Shown here piece by piece: positions 1-11,714 of a DNA stretch of 64,000 nucleotides. The position numbers and the translations under genes were made by a program. Under the pieces are notes generated by a model that was given only the letters and a program-made list of their open reading frames with translations, searched no databases and was not told where the DNA came from. The DNA lies in the NCBI GenBank assembly GCA_023853785.1, contig JAJIRX010000696.1, forward strand, positions 1-64,000, written 5' to 3'. Position 1 is the first letter of the stretch. Each line of letters opens with the position of its first letter. The stretch is from Psilocybe azurescens. Its lineage: Eukaryota > Basidiomycota > Agaricomycetes > Agaricales > Agrocybaceae.

Positions 1-1117
1 CAGCGAATGCCGTGAACGCGGATGGGAGCAGGAAATTCAAACTTGATCTTCAGCTTAACACCCTCGTGACTCGTGTCGTTTTTGACACGAACGCCACTGA
101 CGAGCCCCGTGCTATAGGTGTCGAGTATCTGGAAGGGAGCCACCTATATCGGGCCGACCCCACCCTGCCTCTGCGTCTTCCACTGCTTCCGGGTCTTTTT
201 GCCAGCCGTGAGGTCATCTTGTCGGGTGGAGCGTTCAATACACCACAACTACTGAAACTATCCGGTATCGGTCCGGCTGACGAACTATCAAAATTCAACA
301 TTTCCGTCATTCGCGATTCCCCGCGGTCGGTACCAACATGCAGGACAGGTACGAAGTCGGCGTGGTTGGCTCAGCAAACAGCAATTTCGTCGATTTAAAT
401 GGTTGTACGTTCCTCAACACCACCAATGATCCGTGCTTCATTCAATGGCGCGACAACTCACTTGATCATGGTGTATATGCGACGAATGGATACGCGTTAG
501 CATCGTCCAACAGACTAGCGTGGCTGCAAAGACCGAGGCGGACATCATCATCGCAGGTGTTCCCGCGAACTTCCATGGATACTTCCCGGGCTACTCGAAT
601 CGAACGAGTGCCGACAGTCGACATTGGACGTGGCTTGTGCTTAAAGCTCATAGTCGAAACAATGCGGGTACGGTCACTTTGAAATCAAAACGATCCCAGA
701 GATACACCACAGATAAGCTTCAAGAGCTATACAACTGGCGGTGATCTCGACGTGCAAGCATCGTTTGAGGGCGTTCAACTTGCTCGGAAGATGTTCCAAT
801 CTTCTATCCCTCTCGGCGGGGTCTTCACGGAGGAAATTCCTGGACCTAGTATTCAAAGCGAAGCGGACATAAAGCAGTGGATCAAAGACGAAGCTTGGGG
901 TCATCATGCAAGTTGCACAGTACCCATTGGCGCAGACGACGACAACGAAACGTCGGTGCTGGATTCGAAATTCCGGGTTAAAGGTGTGACTGGCCTGCGC
1001 GTCGTCGACGCAAGTGTCTTCCCAAAAATTCCTAGCCTGTACATCATCGCCGCGGTCTACATGATCTCTGAAAAGGCGGCCGTCACTATCATTCAAGACG
1101 CTCAAAATACTCTGTAA
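1..1117 (+). CDS. GMC oxidoreductase (aryl-alcohol oxidase / choline dehydrogenase-like), 3' part
   Basis: FAD-dependent glucose-methanol-choline oxidoreductase, probably secreted, oxidising an alcohol or sugar to give hydrogen peroxide. The 5' part with the Rossmann FAD motif lies left of the window. Visible: the substrate-loop signature SREVILSGGAFNTPQLLKLS followed by GIGP near 205-285, then NMQDRYE, then the C-terminal block GHHASCTVPIGADDD with the catalytic His near 905, and the closing FPKIPSLYI segment near 1020-1045. The reading frame changes three times (about 318, 500 and 690). Each change is repaired by one base in a short T or A run, so these look like sequence errors rather than decay. 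Stop TAA is at 1115-1117. GMC family membership is clear; the substrate class is not. Confidence 0.85.
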
Positions 1118-1971
1118 TCAATCAGGTGCTTGCGTACATTGTCTGTGTGATAGTACCACATATTCATGAAAACTATTACTTTTGTCCCTCCCAAGGTCCA
1201 GTGTTGCATGTCCCTTTTCAAAAACGCTGCAAAAAATTCCAACGGGGTAATGAACTAGTCGGATAAGTATTAAACCTTAGTATATATGTGTCATGATCAG
1301 GATTATGCTCATCCTCGTGAGGCTTTCTCGTCTTGTCCTTTCGTCTTCTCGTGCCGCGTCGAAGTCTCCTCGTTCATCCGCTTGTACCCTCACTCTCCAA
1401 CCATTTCTTTCCGTGTTTGCTTGTCACCTTTGGCTTCACTATCTGTATCTCTTATTCTTTATTTACCTTTCGCATTCCATACTCCGGCCTCTCCTCTTCC
1501 TTGCATGCCTTCCCCAGGTTCTCTTTGTCCTGTGCCGTCAGCTCTCTCTGATCATCTTGTTACTTTCTCAGACTTGGATATTGTTTATCACTTTACTTAA
1601 TTATTTGTACGTAGTACTCGACTTCTCGCGACTTCGTGTTGATTCCGCAACTTCGCGTTGAATCAACATACCTTCTCCTCCTCTTGCTGCTTCGAGCTGA
1701 TTCCGTTCGCGCAAACTCGCTCCAGCCTTGCCCGTAACAAGGTGACATCACGATAGAGTGTATTTGGGGGATATGAACTCGCCCTGGCCTTCATGAATGG
1801 GGAGGGAAATTGGACCCCACTGTCTTCCTCTCTACGAGTAACAACGTTTGGTCCAGAGTTGGTCCAGAGGAACTGTCATGTCGGGATCCCTGTGGGCATT
1901 AATTCACATCACGTGTATGTGTGTACCGTCGCGGTTGGGTTTTTGGTTTTGTCTATTGAATCACTTCATCA
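1118..1971. other. Intergenic, pyrimidine-rich tract at 1286-1660
   Basis: No gene recognised. The overlapping open frames at 1286-1661 come from a C/T-rich strand and give hydrophobic, Leu/Ser-rich translations with no recognisable domain. Confidence 0.5.
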
Positions 1972-2190
1972 TCATGACCGTTCCCGAATTCCTACATACA
2001 ATTTGTGATTGACAAAATAATACGCTCTCGATGTTCTGAAGTGTTTATTGGGAGTCAACCCTTTGTCAGCTAAGTTAGGGAGTCTTTGCCGCTTAGTCAT
2101 TGCGGGCTTAGGCAAGTTATCGGTCAACAATTTTAGGTCGTCCAAACGCCCACATGCTGAGAACCAAGCCGTGTAAATGGGCCGAGCCAT
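1972..2190 (-). pseudogene. Relic resembling the N-terminus of a MYND/ankyrin protein
   Basis: The minus-strand frame reads IYTAWFSACGRLDDLKLL, then RQRLPNLADKGLTP. As I remember the family, this resembles the N-terminus of basidiomycete ankyrin/MYND-finger proteins (PLYNAWF...; QLPNP..GGLTPLHH). It lies back to back with the plus-strand ankyrin fragment that starts about 30-60 bp away, as though one gene had been cut by an inversion. No start context, no downstream exons and no MYND finger are visible. The similarity is judged by eye. Confidence 0.35.
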
Positions 2191-2221
2191 ATTCTCCCTG
2201 ATATAGCTACCACGGTTAATG

Positions 2222-2664
2222 GTAGCGACGCCTTCGATGGTTTCACTCTAGAATTAACAAGGACAGTCGCTCATCTTTGGGCTATGCACGGCGATGTCTT
2301 GCTTTTATCTGAGCTGGTCGGATGTGGGGCCGATCCGGACTACAAAGACGTAGAAGGGCTGACTCCCGTTTTTGTTGCAATGATATACAGCGGTGTACCT
2401 TATTATGGACTGTTACCCGGGGCCGAATATCTGTCCGACGAACCAAAACCTGTCTCCCAGTACGAGGAACAAAAAGGCACGTTGCGCTGCTACCATGTTA
2501 TCCTACTTCTGGCGGAACAGCATGTTGATGCTGACAAAAAGATTGGTAGTATTACTATGTTTCACATGGCTTTACTTCTTGAACATGGCGCTGTGTATGG
2601 TTTGCTCCTCGCGATGAAAATGGCCATCTACCATTTTGCAAACCGGAAGGAGTCGCAATTATAA
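2222..2664 (+). pseudogene. Ankyrin-repeat fragment (MYND/ankyrin family relic)
   Basis: The frame is open from about 2222, before the ATG at 2284, to the stop at 2662-2664. It contains one clear ankyrin unit (MHGDVLLLSELVGCGADPD followed by YKDVEGLTPVFVAM) and a weaker second one (LLAEQHVDADKKIGSITMFH). This matches the middle part of MYND/ankyrin proteins common in Agaricomycetes. Both termini and the MYND zinc finger are missing. It is probably a relic; its likely N-terminal part sits next to it on the opposite strand. Confidence 0.5.
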
Positions 2665-3039
2665 ATGGCTAACAGGACAGCTCGACCTTGATATGTCCTG
2701 TCATGTATATATTTATCAACTGGTTACTGTAGTCATAGCTACAGCTCTTTGCATGCGACTCATGCAGTCGTTCGACTCTCAGGCTTGGGCGCTTATTCTG
2801 TAACTACTTAGTGCAGTGAAAGAGCGGGTCTTTGACTGATTACCAGTTCCCTTCATTTGCTCACAATCATTTATATATATGCATACATTTACTTGTAGAC
2901 CATCGATGAACAACACTACAAGCGAACAACTTGAGCTATATGTAGTAAGGCGTATACTTGACTATTACTTAGCGGTGTATAGTCAAGTAACATATATCAG
3001 CAATTGTTAGTGAAAATTAAAACATAGGAAGACAAAGAC

Positions 3040-4029
3040 TCATTGGAGGGGGTAGAAAATATCAACCTGCCCATTAGGTACCGAATTTGATACGACCGAA
3101 ACCACAAACCCTTCAGCGGTATCACTGGTGGTCGACCAGCTGACTGTCGGACGGGTACCATCACGTTTGACGATGTCAATTGACCTCATTGACGTGCGTC
3201 CACGGGGAGATCTGTGGGTCCAGTGGCTCCATATATTTCCAAAGCCTCAAAAGTTATAGGCAGCGGCTCTGTCGAGGAAATAGAAATAGAAGATGCGGGA
3301 ATACCCGTGAACACGGAATTGTAGTTGTAGGATGGTACCCCGCCTGGATTCGTGATGCTCTGAAGAGTCATGACGCCGACGAGCGTCTGCCCAACGGCTA
3401 CCTGAGTGATGGGGGTATGGAAGACATCCAATCCTATAAGCCACCAAGACGCGACCGACCAATAATTGCCGCCTCCAGCTGGAGACACGCCGAATTGCAA
3501 GACGGGTTGCAAAATTGCGTCAAAGCTGTCTGGCTCAAGAGCGTTGAAGATGTAGAGAAGTTGTCCATCGATATTCTCAGGAACTGAGGGGACCGACCAT
3601 AAAGTAGTGAAAGTGGAAATTGGACTGGGGTCTGTGTTTCCCAGTATGCTAATGCAACATATCCCGATTGAAGGTCCCGACGCTGAAGAGGGTGTCGGTT
3701 GACGGTATTCTTTGTAAACGCTGTGCTGTGAAGAGTAGTACCGTTGGCTGCAATGACATTGATGGATTGGCCGTTCTGCTCAACTCGAGCACCTTCAGGG
3801 ATGGGGTGGACCTTGGACTTGAGGACAGGTCCCGCTGGAGTGTTGACAAACTCGTCGGTGGCAGTACCAGCACGATTTAAGACCTAGTAATTAAACATCA
3901 GATATCTAACAGCCTCTGAGAAGATGATAATTTTACATTGCCTGACTGTGGAATAGCTGGAGATGAGAATGCGCCCATAATCTGGAACGCAAGGACAGAC
4001 CAAGCCAATAACTTTGTGGAAGACATCAT
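3040..4029 (-). CDS. Secreted protein of a basidiomycete beta-sandwich-like family
   Basis: Two exons: 4029-3937 and 3883-3040, with a 53-nt intron (gtaaaa...ctag). Exon 1 starts MMSSTKLLAWSVLAF and encodes a typical signal peptide ending near PAIPQ. The mature part has a pro-like segment (VHPIPEGARVEQNGQSINVI), then TPSSASGPSIG, then a Gly/Trp-rich domain (PENIDGQLLYIFNALEP; ILQPVLQFGVSPAGGGNYW; PTVSWSTTSDTAEG). I know this arrangement from secreted hypothetical proteins of mushrooms, sometimes described as concanavalin-A-like. The frame breaks at about 3715 and 3195; each is repaired by one base in a doublet. The corrected length is about 312 residues. The catalytic role is unknown. Confidence 0.65.
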
Positions 4030-7000
4030 CTACAAAGTAGAACGTTAGACACGACACCGGGATGCTGATAGTGACTTGCTTACTGTAGGAGGTGTGTAAA
4101 TTTCTTTGGCTTCTACTACTTCAACGGACTGACTCTTTATACTTCTGAGGCTACATGTTTGGATAAGATGATTTACCGCCAAATTCTTTCGCCATCTTGA
4201 AATCTGCGTGTGAGATTTCGTCCCTACCAAGCTGCATGCTTGGTAAATAATACACCCAGAAAATAACCTCATTTTGATGTGAAACGAGCACGATTTTTAT
4301 CACCTTCGAGGGCCTTTCAAGACGTATACATATGCAGTATCCCAAAATATATCTCCATTTCAATAATTCTACGACGTAGTAGTCTGAATCCCGACTGTAT
4401 TGAAGATTATTCCATTCCATTGAACCCTGGCTAGAAGTCTTCAATAAACTGTACTTCGATTGAATTCTTCAAAAACACCATATGCACTATGGGTGTTGCT
4501 TGCTGTTGCTTTATAAGGCACCAATATCAGGTTCGCAATATGCATGAGATAGCGGCGAGCCATTGGGAAGTGAACGGACGGATATCACAAGTTTGAAATT
4601 TTGTACGGCCCCAATTGTGTTCTGCGCAGGCATAAAACCTTCCTTGAATAACTTCCAGATCTAGTCGGACTTGAAAATAGTATACCTTCAGCCTACGCAT
4701 CCTCTAACTGTAAAATCCTACTGATTCGGAGTTAGCTACACACAGCTCTTGCAGGGCCCGCGCTTGGCCGTGCCGAGACGAAAAGCGTGTCAGTGCGCCG
4801 TATCGTATCTTCCTGCGAGCCTAGGTGCGTGTGTCTCTATAGAAGACGCCAAGACCTCCCGCACTTTGGATATACCAAAAAACCAACGTGAAGATGTAAG
4901 TTGAAGGTGAGGTCATGCCCATTTGATGCTTATAAGAATATGTCCAAGTTCCTGGTACTTGCATTTAACAAATAACCTGGACCATGTCTGGAATGCGATT
5001 GTATACTTGTGGTTACTGTGGTGCCGGATATCTCCATTATATTTCATTGTCCACGACGTACTCCTAATTTGCCAAGGAACCCAATGGTAGATGTTTAACA
5101 GTGTTTAAAAGCTGTTTCTTTATAATCCATTATGAGCCATTACGTCCCTACCGGTTATTCTAAATTGGCGTCTAAAAATCCACGAGGGGCGCTTAAAGTC
5201 ACCGCATGGCCCTTGAAATACCAAGGTTATCCGCTGTCCACGTGTAGTATCACAGAATTTAGAGAAAGGAACACATTCAGCGAGGGGGATTGTCATATAT
5301 TTGCATTTCCATGTCCGGTAACTCTAAATCTGGAGGAATGCGATAGAGATGTGCTTAATATCAGAAATAGACAATATAGTTCAACATCTGGCTCTACAAC
5401 TTGAAGAATAAATCATAGTTGGCTGAACGTTGAACTTCGATGAAACATGACGGGATTCTGGATTTAAATTATTAGCCAATTCTGTTCGTGCCTTATAGTA
5501 AGCGGACACCTTGTCTTCTGCCCGTTTGCCCAAGTCTAGATGCCACAGAGTTTCCTGTATCTTGGTCCAGTCGGACTTATGTCGTGACCGGAAAGGCCCT
5601 CGTGAGCTAAACGTTCGAGATACCTGTGTCTGGGAAATATTCTAGGTAATCACCGTCTGGACCATACCCACTATTCTATTCCCCCAACGAGAGTTTACTC
5701 TTGGCTGATTGACTCGGTTTTTAATCATCATCTTTGTTCTAGCGAGTGCTACTGAACGATCATTTCAGTAGATATTAATTGGATAAAATGTACGAAGCGA
5801 ACAATCTGGACGATCTCATCGTCCTCTGTTGAAAGCAATGAATTAAAATAAACAGGTACAGGGTGACTTGAGTCGATGGACCTGCTTGCCAGCGTATTGG
5901 GATTATATCTTAAGCAATAAGGCCAAATGCCGCCAGGCCAAGACCAAGGCTGCAGCAGGGTTCTAGAATTTGGGTATCGTCGGCAAAGGCTGTTCAAGCG
6001 GGATGTAAAGGCGAGATTCTCCATATTAAAGTTACCATGAATTGACAGAATTAGGAGTGAGAGTTCGAGAGAGAAAACCTCCGTTAACCGACAGAGTAAC
6101 GACATGCCACCTGGAATTGCAAAACTTTGCCGACGCGCGGTGGTGATCACTGACAACCTGCCACAATTCCATAAGTAGCATACTTACTGATGGTCAAGGT
6201 ATTAGCGAGTCAGACTAAAGGAATCCCTACGGGCATTAGTATAATAGACACAGCGGTGTCTCGACTATACATTTCATTCGCCGATTTATATCGCAAAATA
6301 TCCACAGAACGTTCCGATCCAGCTTATAGTCAATGTCAATTACCATCTTCCGAGTCCGAACCCTGGACCCCTAAATCTGTATCATCAGGAGTCGGTATCG
6401 GAAAAGGAAACTCGTTACATCGAAACGCTCCTACAAGCCGTGCGCTGACGACCCAGAAGCCATCAGCCCTATTCGGCTCTGACATCCATATCTGACTGCC
6501 CCCATGAATTGCGTGTTGGACTATTATGAGGATGAAGGGCGATATGGCCACCTGCGCCAATCAATTTGGCGTGAAATTTGGCTGTCTTGGTTATACGCCT
6601 GGAATATGGAAATGAGACGGCGGAATGTGATTGGATGGAGATTACTGGAAACGCGAATATAACTTATATCTTAGATGCTTTTACACACCGTTAACACCGC
6701 TGAAATGCGGCGTATAATGATCTCGACGATAGTTGCTATCGATAGGTCTTGTGTTTCGGTTACGCCAGAACAATCGGTGTTGAAGTCGATGGCAAGATCT
6801 GGGTTAGTGAAGGTCGAATCATCAAGATAGATGAGGTATTCATGATAAAGTCTATAAGTTACCCGGGATAAGTTGCATTGACAAAATCAGTACAGCTATG
6901 TATAGGCGTACTTTGGCTAATACTTGAGTGTTCGTGTTCGTCCCCTTCGGACATATAGCGAAGCCAATTAGGATCTAGATTCTTTAGTTTAAAACGGAAA

Positions 7001-9397
7001 TGCACACGAACAAATTTACATATTTTCCATGTTCGAATAGTGACCTGCGTTTAACGTCACGACCTGAGGGGGTAGAGTGCATGTGAGATTACTGTTCCAA
7101 CGATAGGATGTCCATAGAGATTAATTTTACCTTCAAATTTCTGACAAGTGGGGGTCGATGGAGAATCTCTTCTACCACGTAGGGATGGTAATCGGGACTA
7201 TCGCTGTTTGAAGCGAGTATCTATATAACATATATAGACGTGTCAATTGCTAGAGAGATTCAAGATTCTGAAATGGAGTTGGACGAACATGGATTTCCAG
7301 AGACTCCTTCGCCCATGAGTCATCAGAGTTTAGGTTTTCCAGAGTGAAGAGAATAGTCATAGGCACAGACATTTCTTGAATCAGTCTTCGATGAACTGCC
7401 CCTGGTAATATCCGAGATTGCATGGAGGGAGCTCTATCATTGCTTTCACCAATTCCCAGTGTTCTCAGGAGCAGTAAAAGGACAAATAAGAGTCGGGACA
7501 GGGTCAGGTCTGATGTCTGTTGAATTTACTGCTTCACATCGCTTCAATCCGGAGTGCTGCATGAGAGTGATCGCTGCAAGACAGTATCTCAGAGATAACT
7601 AAGTAGAGAAATTCAAATGCAACGAATAGGATACGTACCAGGCAAGACGGCGCGGTTCCCAACGGACAAAATTGCTGTCATCAGATCGCAAGGTCTGCCC
7701 AATTCACGCTCCAGAGCGGCCAACTCTATGTGCGCGACATTACCGAGGCATTAGTTTAATTTTTCACTATCACGAGCCACATCACTCCTTTCATCCTCCC
7801 AAGAGCCAGAAATGGTGCCAATAACGCATGTCCGTCTTTGTCCTCTATAGCTCTGCAAGCCCTGCAGGTTGCTTTAATTTTAGGCCAATTACCCTATGAA
7901 AGTAGTAGAGGTAGTAGCTGGAAAAGGTTGCGTACGCACCTTTTGACAAACTGTGTATGAATCGCAGTAGCGAATGTGGAAACGGCCCACACACCGCGCT
8001 AGGGAACGAGATAGATCGATCTTGTCTTTGAACCAGTGGTACCAGACTTGATGTTTACCGGTGGACACACTAGGGGAGGTCCATAGTTTCGAGTGGCTTG
8101 AAAGAAAGGAAGCTTGCCCGACTCGCCGATGGCCTAATTGCGTGCAGGGTCACGACTAGTATATAAGTGGCTCAACTCGGCTCAGACAGCACTACAATTT
8201 GACAAAGGGATATAAACTCGTGAAGAGATTAAAGTACAAGCCATTGTTTCTTCAAAATGTTGCGCTGGCATTTGCCATGGAATAAAGGCTGAACGCTGAG
8301 GTTAGAGCTCGTTGAAACGTTGAAACGCTAACTGTCGAGACTGCAGCTAGAAGTGGACTGTACACGTACTCTAAAAAAGAGAGACCCGGATCAAAGTTTA
8401 CCCCATGTGCCAAACCGAATAAGCATTATAACCGGCATACATGCCGAGTTTCCGAGTACACTGTCCCAACTGTTGATCCACTGTAGTTCTGTTGTTAACC
8501 GGAACCAACACCAGCTCTTATACAAGCTACAGCCCAATCACAGTCCAGAGTTTATTCTCAATCTATTATTTTTACTCTAGCCTCAGTGAAAATACTCTGC
8601 CACACTGTCTATGCCAGATCAATAAGTACTGGGACTCATGACGACGGAGAAGGATAGCCGACTAGTCAAAACGCCAGCCTGAGCAGCGAGTGTCAATCGT
8701 CAAGGAAGGATTTCCCTCGACTAAGTTGAGTTTGAGTGTATTCCATGACTCTTCCTCGCTCTCCCATCCACTTGAAATACTCGCGATGGCCAATTACTAA
8801 GCCATCCTTTACTAAAATCGTCCTCAATATCTACCGGGGTGAGCCGGGCCACAAATAATCTTACGCCATCGCCGTTTGCTTGGACATTCGTGAGTCGGCT
8901 AGGCTATTACAGGCATTACCCTGGATCATCGCGTAATACTAATTGCTATGTACGTACTTCATATATAAGTCGACAAGGTTAATTTCAGTCGAGGTCATCT
9001 TCCTTTCTTCCTCTTTCGCAGCCAGACTGATTTACAGCCCATTTACAAGGAATGATCGCAGACCCCAGAGCTTGAGTCCTGAGCTCCACTGGAATAACTT
9101 CCATGCCTTATCCTATACCTTCCGCATCTCGGCCTCAGGAGCTCTGCAGCAAGTTCTGTTGCCCGGAGCTGGTGGAACGTATATCTTTGTGGCGCGCGCG
9201 CGTTCTTCCACATTCCTCCCGCGAGCTACCGAGTACCACGAGGCCGAAAAGTCGGCATCAAAAGCCCTACACTCGTCCACTTGCTTCGATACAATCCCGA
9301 GACACATATTTGCATGGCCGTAATCTACCCGAACCAGCGTCCGACGCCCTCGCGCTCTCAGCCCATCATAAAAATCCACTGAGCCTTCTATCCAGCC
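4030..9397. other. Long gene-poor stretch
   Basis: Only short open frames occur (for example 5132-5404 plus, 5749-6156 minus, 6190-6495 plus). None shows a recognisable motif, splice pattern or signal peptide. It may hold decayed sequence or fast-evolving short genes; nothing can be supported from sequence alone. Confidence 0.5.
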
Positions 9398-9898
9398 ATG
9401 ACTCATATAACCCAGCCATCGCATATCGCGGGTCATACGACTCGGAGCTACCAGATCCTGTACGAAGCCCACTTGTAAGTTACAATTACCTGTCCGACTT
9501 TTGCTGTGCATGCAATGGTGATACTTGCTTAGACATCAGATAACCCCAGCTACCTGGCAGGAGAATACTGCCGGATCATGCTTCTGCATGACCAACTCCA
9601 AATCAAACGAAGGCAGCTCGAGATAGCATGCCTGCGCAAGGTCGGGGATCGCGATATTACTCAGCAGCTCCTGGACATCGGCGCAGCCATTCAGCGCATT
9701 ACGAAATCGACTCATTACATCGTGGCTCGTAGTCGAGAATGTGGCTTGAATCTCGACTTCAGTACGATATACGCTAAATATTGCGATCAACTATTCTCTG
9801 CGCCCGAATCAAAAGCCGCTCAGGAGCCTGAAGACAACTTCATAAAAATGCCACAGGCTCGAGCCTTCAGCGAAGCATGGAAATTCAGCCCTTTGTGA
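9398..9898 (+). CDS. Hypothetical 141-residue helical protein
   Basis: Not recognised. ATG at 9398 opens exon 1 (9398-9474). The donor gtaagt and the acceptor ccccag bound a 75-nt intron, and exon 2 (9550-9898) continues in frame to TGA. The junction reads SYQILYEAHF|YLAGEYC. Exon 2 is predicted to be largely helical (LLHDQLQIKRRQLEIACLRK; DITQQLLDIGAAIQRI), with a charged tail. There is no signal peptide or membrane segment. The splice makes one continuous, coding-like protein from two overlapping frames, which is the main reason to trust it. Confidence 0.5.
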
Positions 9899-10379
9899 AC
9901 TCAATACTTATCGATTTGTGACGGCAGCCTCCCTCATTTGCTCATACCCATTCATCTATATCTCTTCTCGTCCATTTTGCAATCCTTCTCACTTGTACAT
10001 ATATACGCTCCCACATTGTTTCGCACACGGATATCCCTACTTTAGAGAATACATACTTACCATAACGACATTACCTATGCTACTCTGGACATCTATCTCA
10101 TCGCTTACTTTTGATTTGTTACCCCTATTTTCATGACATAGAGCGGAGTTGGGCAAACCTGGATGAAATTATGACACTGATCATTCGTTTACGGAGAGGA
10201 CTGAGCTGACGGAGCATGGTGCCTGGTGCTAAGTAATCACCGCCACCCGTGAACTCAGATCGGATGTGTAGATTGAAAGAACCGCATGATATCTGGACTG
10301 AGTCTCAGCATTCGGCTATAATCGGTATCGCTGGTGCCGGTACTAGCTCCTAGGCACTACCGCCTATTAGAATTCGGCA
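9899..10379. other. Intergenic
   Basis: Nothing recognised; the region downstream of 9898 is T/C-rich. Confidence 0.4.
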
Positions 10380-10640
10380 AGTTGTAAGTTGACGAAAGGT
10401 GCCTTGGGCTTACTGTGGCGGATGTGGGCTTCCTTCTTGTTTTACGCCGATTGCAGTGCCGAGAATATCTGTTCAGGAACCAGTGTTGTCGTTCATTGTT
10501 CGAAATATTTAACTACAACGCCCATTCCGTGGAGAATTCTGACTCACTCTTGTAAAGTAGATCCTGTATCACGTCAGTTAACAGTGCCGAGGGTCACTCT
10601 TGGTTATGAGTTATGCACATATGAAGCGCACAAGAATCAA
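10380..10640 (+). pseudogene. Decayed second copy of a DUF6533-gene segment
   Basis: This stretch aligns by eye with 12055-12260 in the gene downstream: shared blocks include a cttactgtggcggatg-like block, tcgttcattgt and acaacgcccat, then gatcctgtatcacgtc. No complete exon or splice pair survives. It is best explained as a partial, older tandem duplicate. Confidence 0.45.
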
Positions 10641-11714
10641 GGTGTTTTGGTACGTGAAAACCTGTGTTACCTGCACCTGCAACTATTGGCGAACTGGAAG
10701 CCAAAATGTTGCAAAAAGTGGCATTCATGCTTCCAGGGTCATTGAACGCGCACTGGAATTTAAGGTCGCATTCACAAGGAGAGGAAATGTACAGTAACTC
10801 AATGACGCCTATTGAATTCGCTTGAATTTCGCGCGACGCATTCTCACCTGTTCAACGTGACCAGTTGACCGGTTTTATTGTGCCTTTGTAACCGATGCTC
10901 CATTAGGCAAACCGGTTAATACCTGGCTTCACTGAAACGCTCAAACTCAACACGACTTGTTGCAAAGTTGCCATGAACTTCTACTTCGTATGTTCCAATT
11001 CAACACATCTTCAATCGATCTATCACTCTCCACCTTTCAGAAAAAGAGCCTAAAACATGCGTGATTTTCACGAGTCATAGAGAAACTCAGATCAACCATA
11101 ATACCAGAGTCCAGACGTTATAGTGTCCTAAAGCTCTGGACGTCAATTGCTGAATGAACCCAATTGCTACATGTCCTGTATGGGTTTCACTCTAGATCAC
11201 TTTCGGCCCTTATCTGACCGATGCCATCGATGTATTAGTGATTACTCTGCTCTTCCGTATGATAATCATAAAATCGCCATCACCTATTCCAAGACCGTGG
11301 CTGTGATCGTCAGTAATCATTTTGAAGTCTATGGACTATGTTGCAAATGTTCTGCTTCTCGAATCGTCTCTCAGTATAAGTATAAGATTCAACTTGTAAG
11401 TCAATCATTATTGTCATTGATGAGTGGCGACTAACATTGTGGATGCTCATTTTATTATAACAATTGTTCCATCGTCATTTCCTTCCACCAACCGGCATCA
11501 GCGGGTTCCTGAATATTCAGGTCAAAACGTCTCCGTGAGTCGAGTTTTTGATTACTTCCACTGTTCCGCGACAGATCGCTTTGATGGCGAGTCTATGATC
11601 GTGTATGTATCAGGTTTTCCTGTGGGGATAATTTCACGTATAAGACGGTTATAAGGGAGTGTTCTTGTATAACTTCTCCCCTTCTTGCTGGCAGTGTCGA
11701 CCGGCGCAGCAAAG
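10641..11714. other. Intergenic / relic sequence
   Basis: No supported gene. Open frames at 11147-11434 and 11424-11654 have no recognisable features. Confidence 0.4.

Noticed and set aside
1286..1661. Overlapping hydrophobic open frames that look like a small membrane protein
   Set aside because: They come from a C/T-rich strand, all three overlap, and none has a start context, splice signals or family resemblance.
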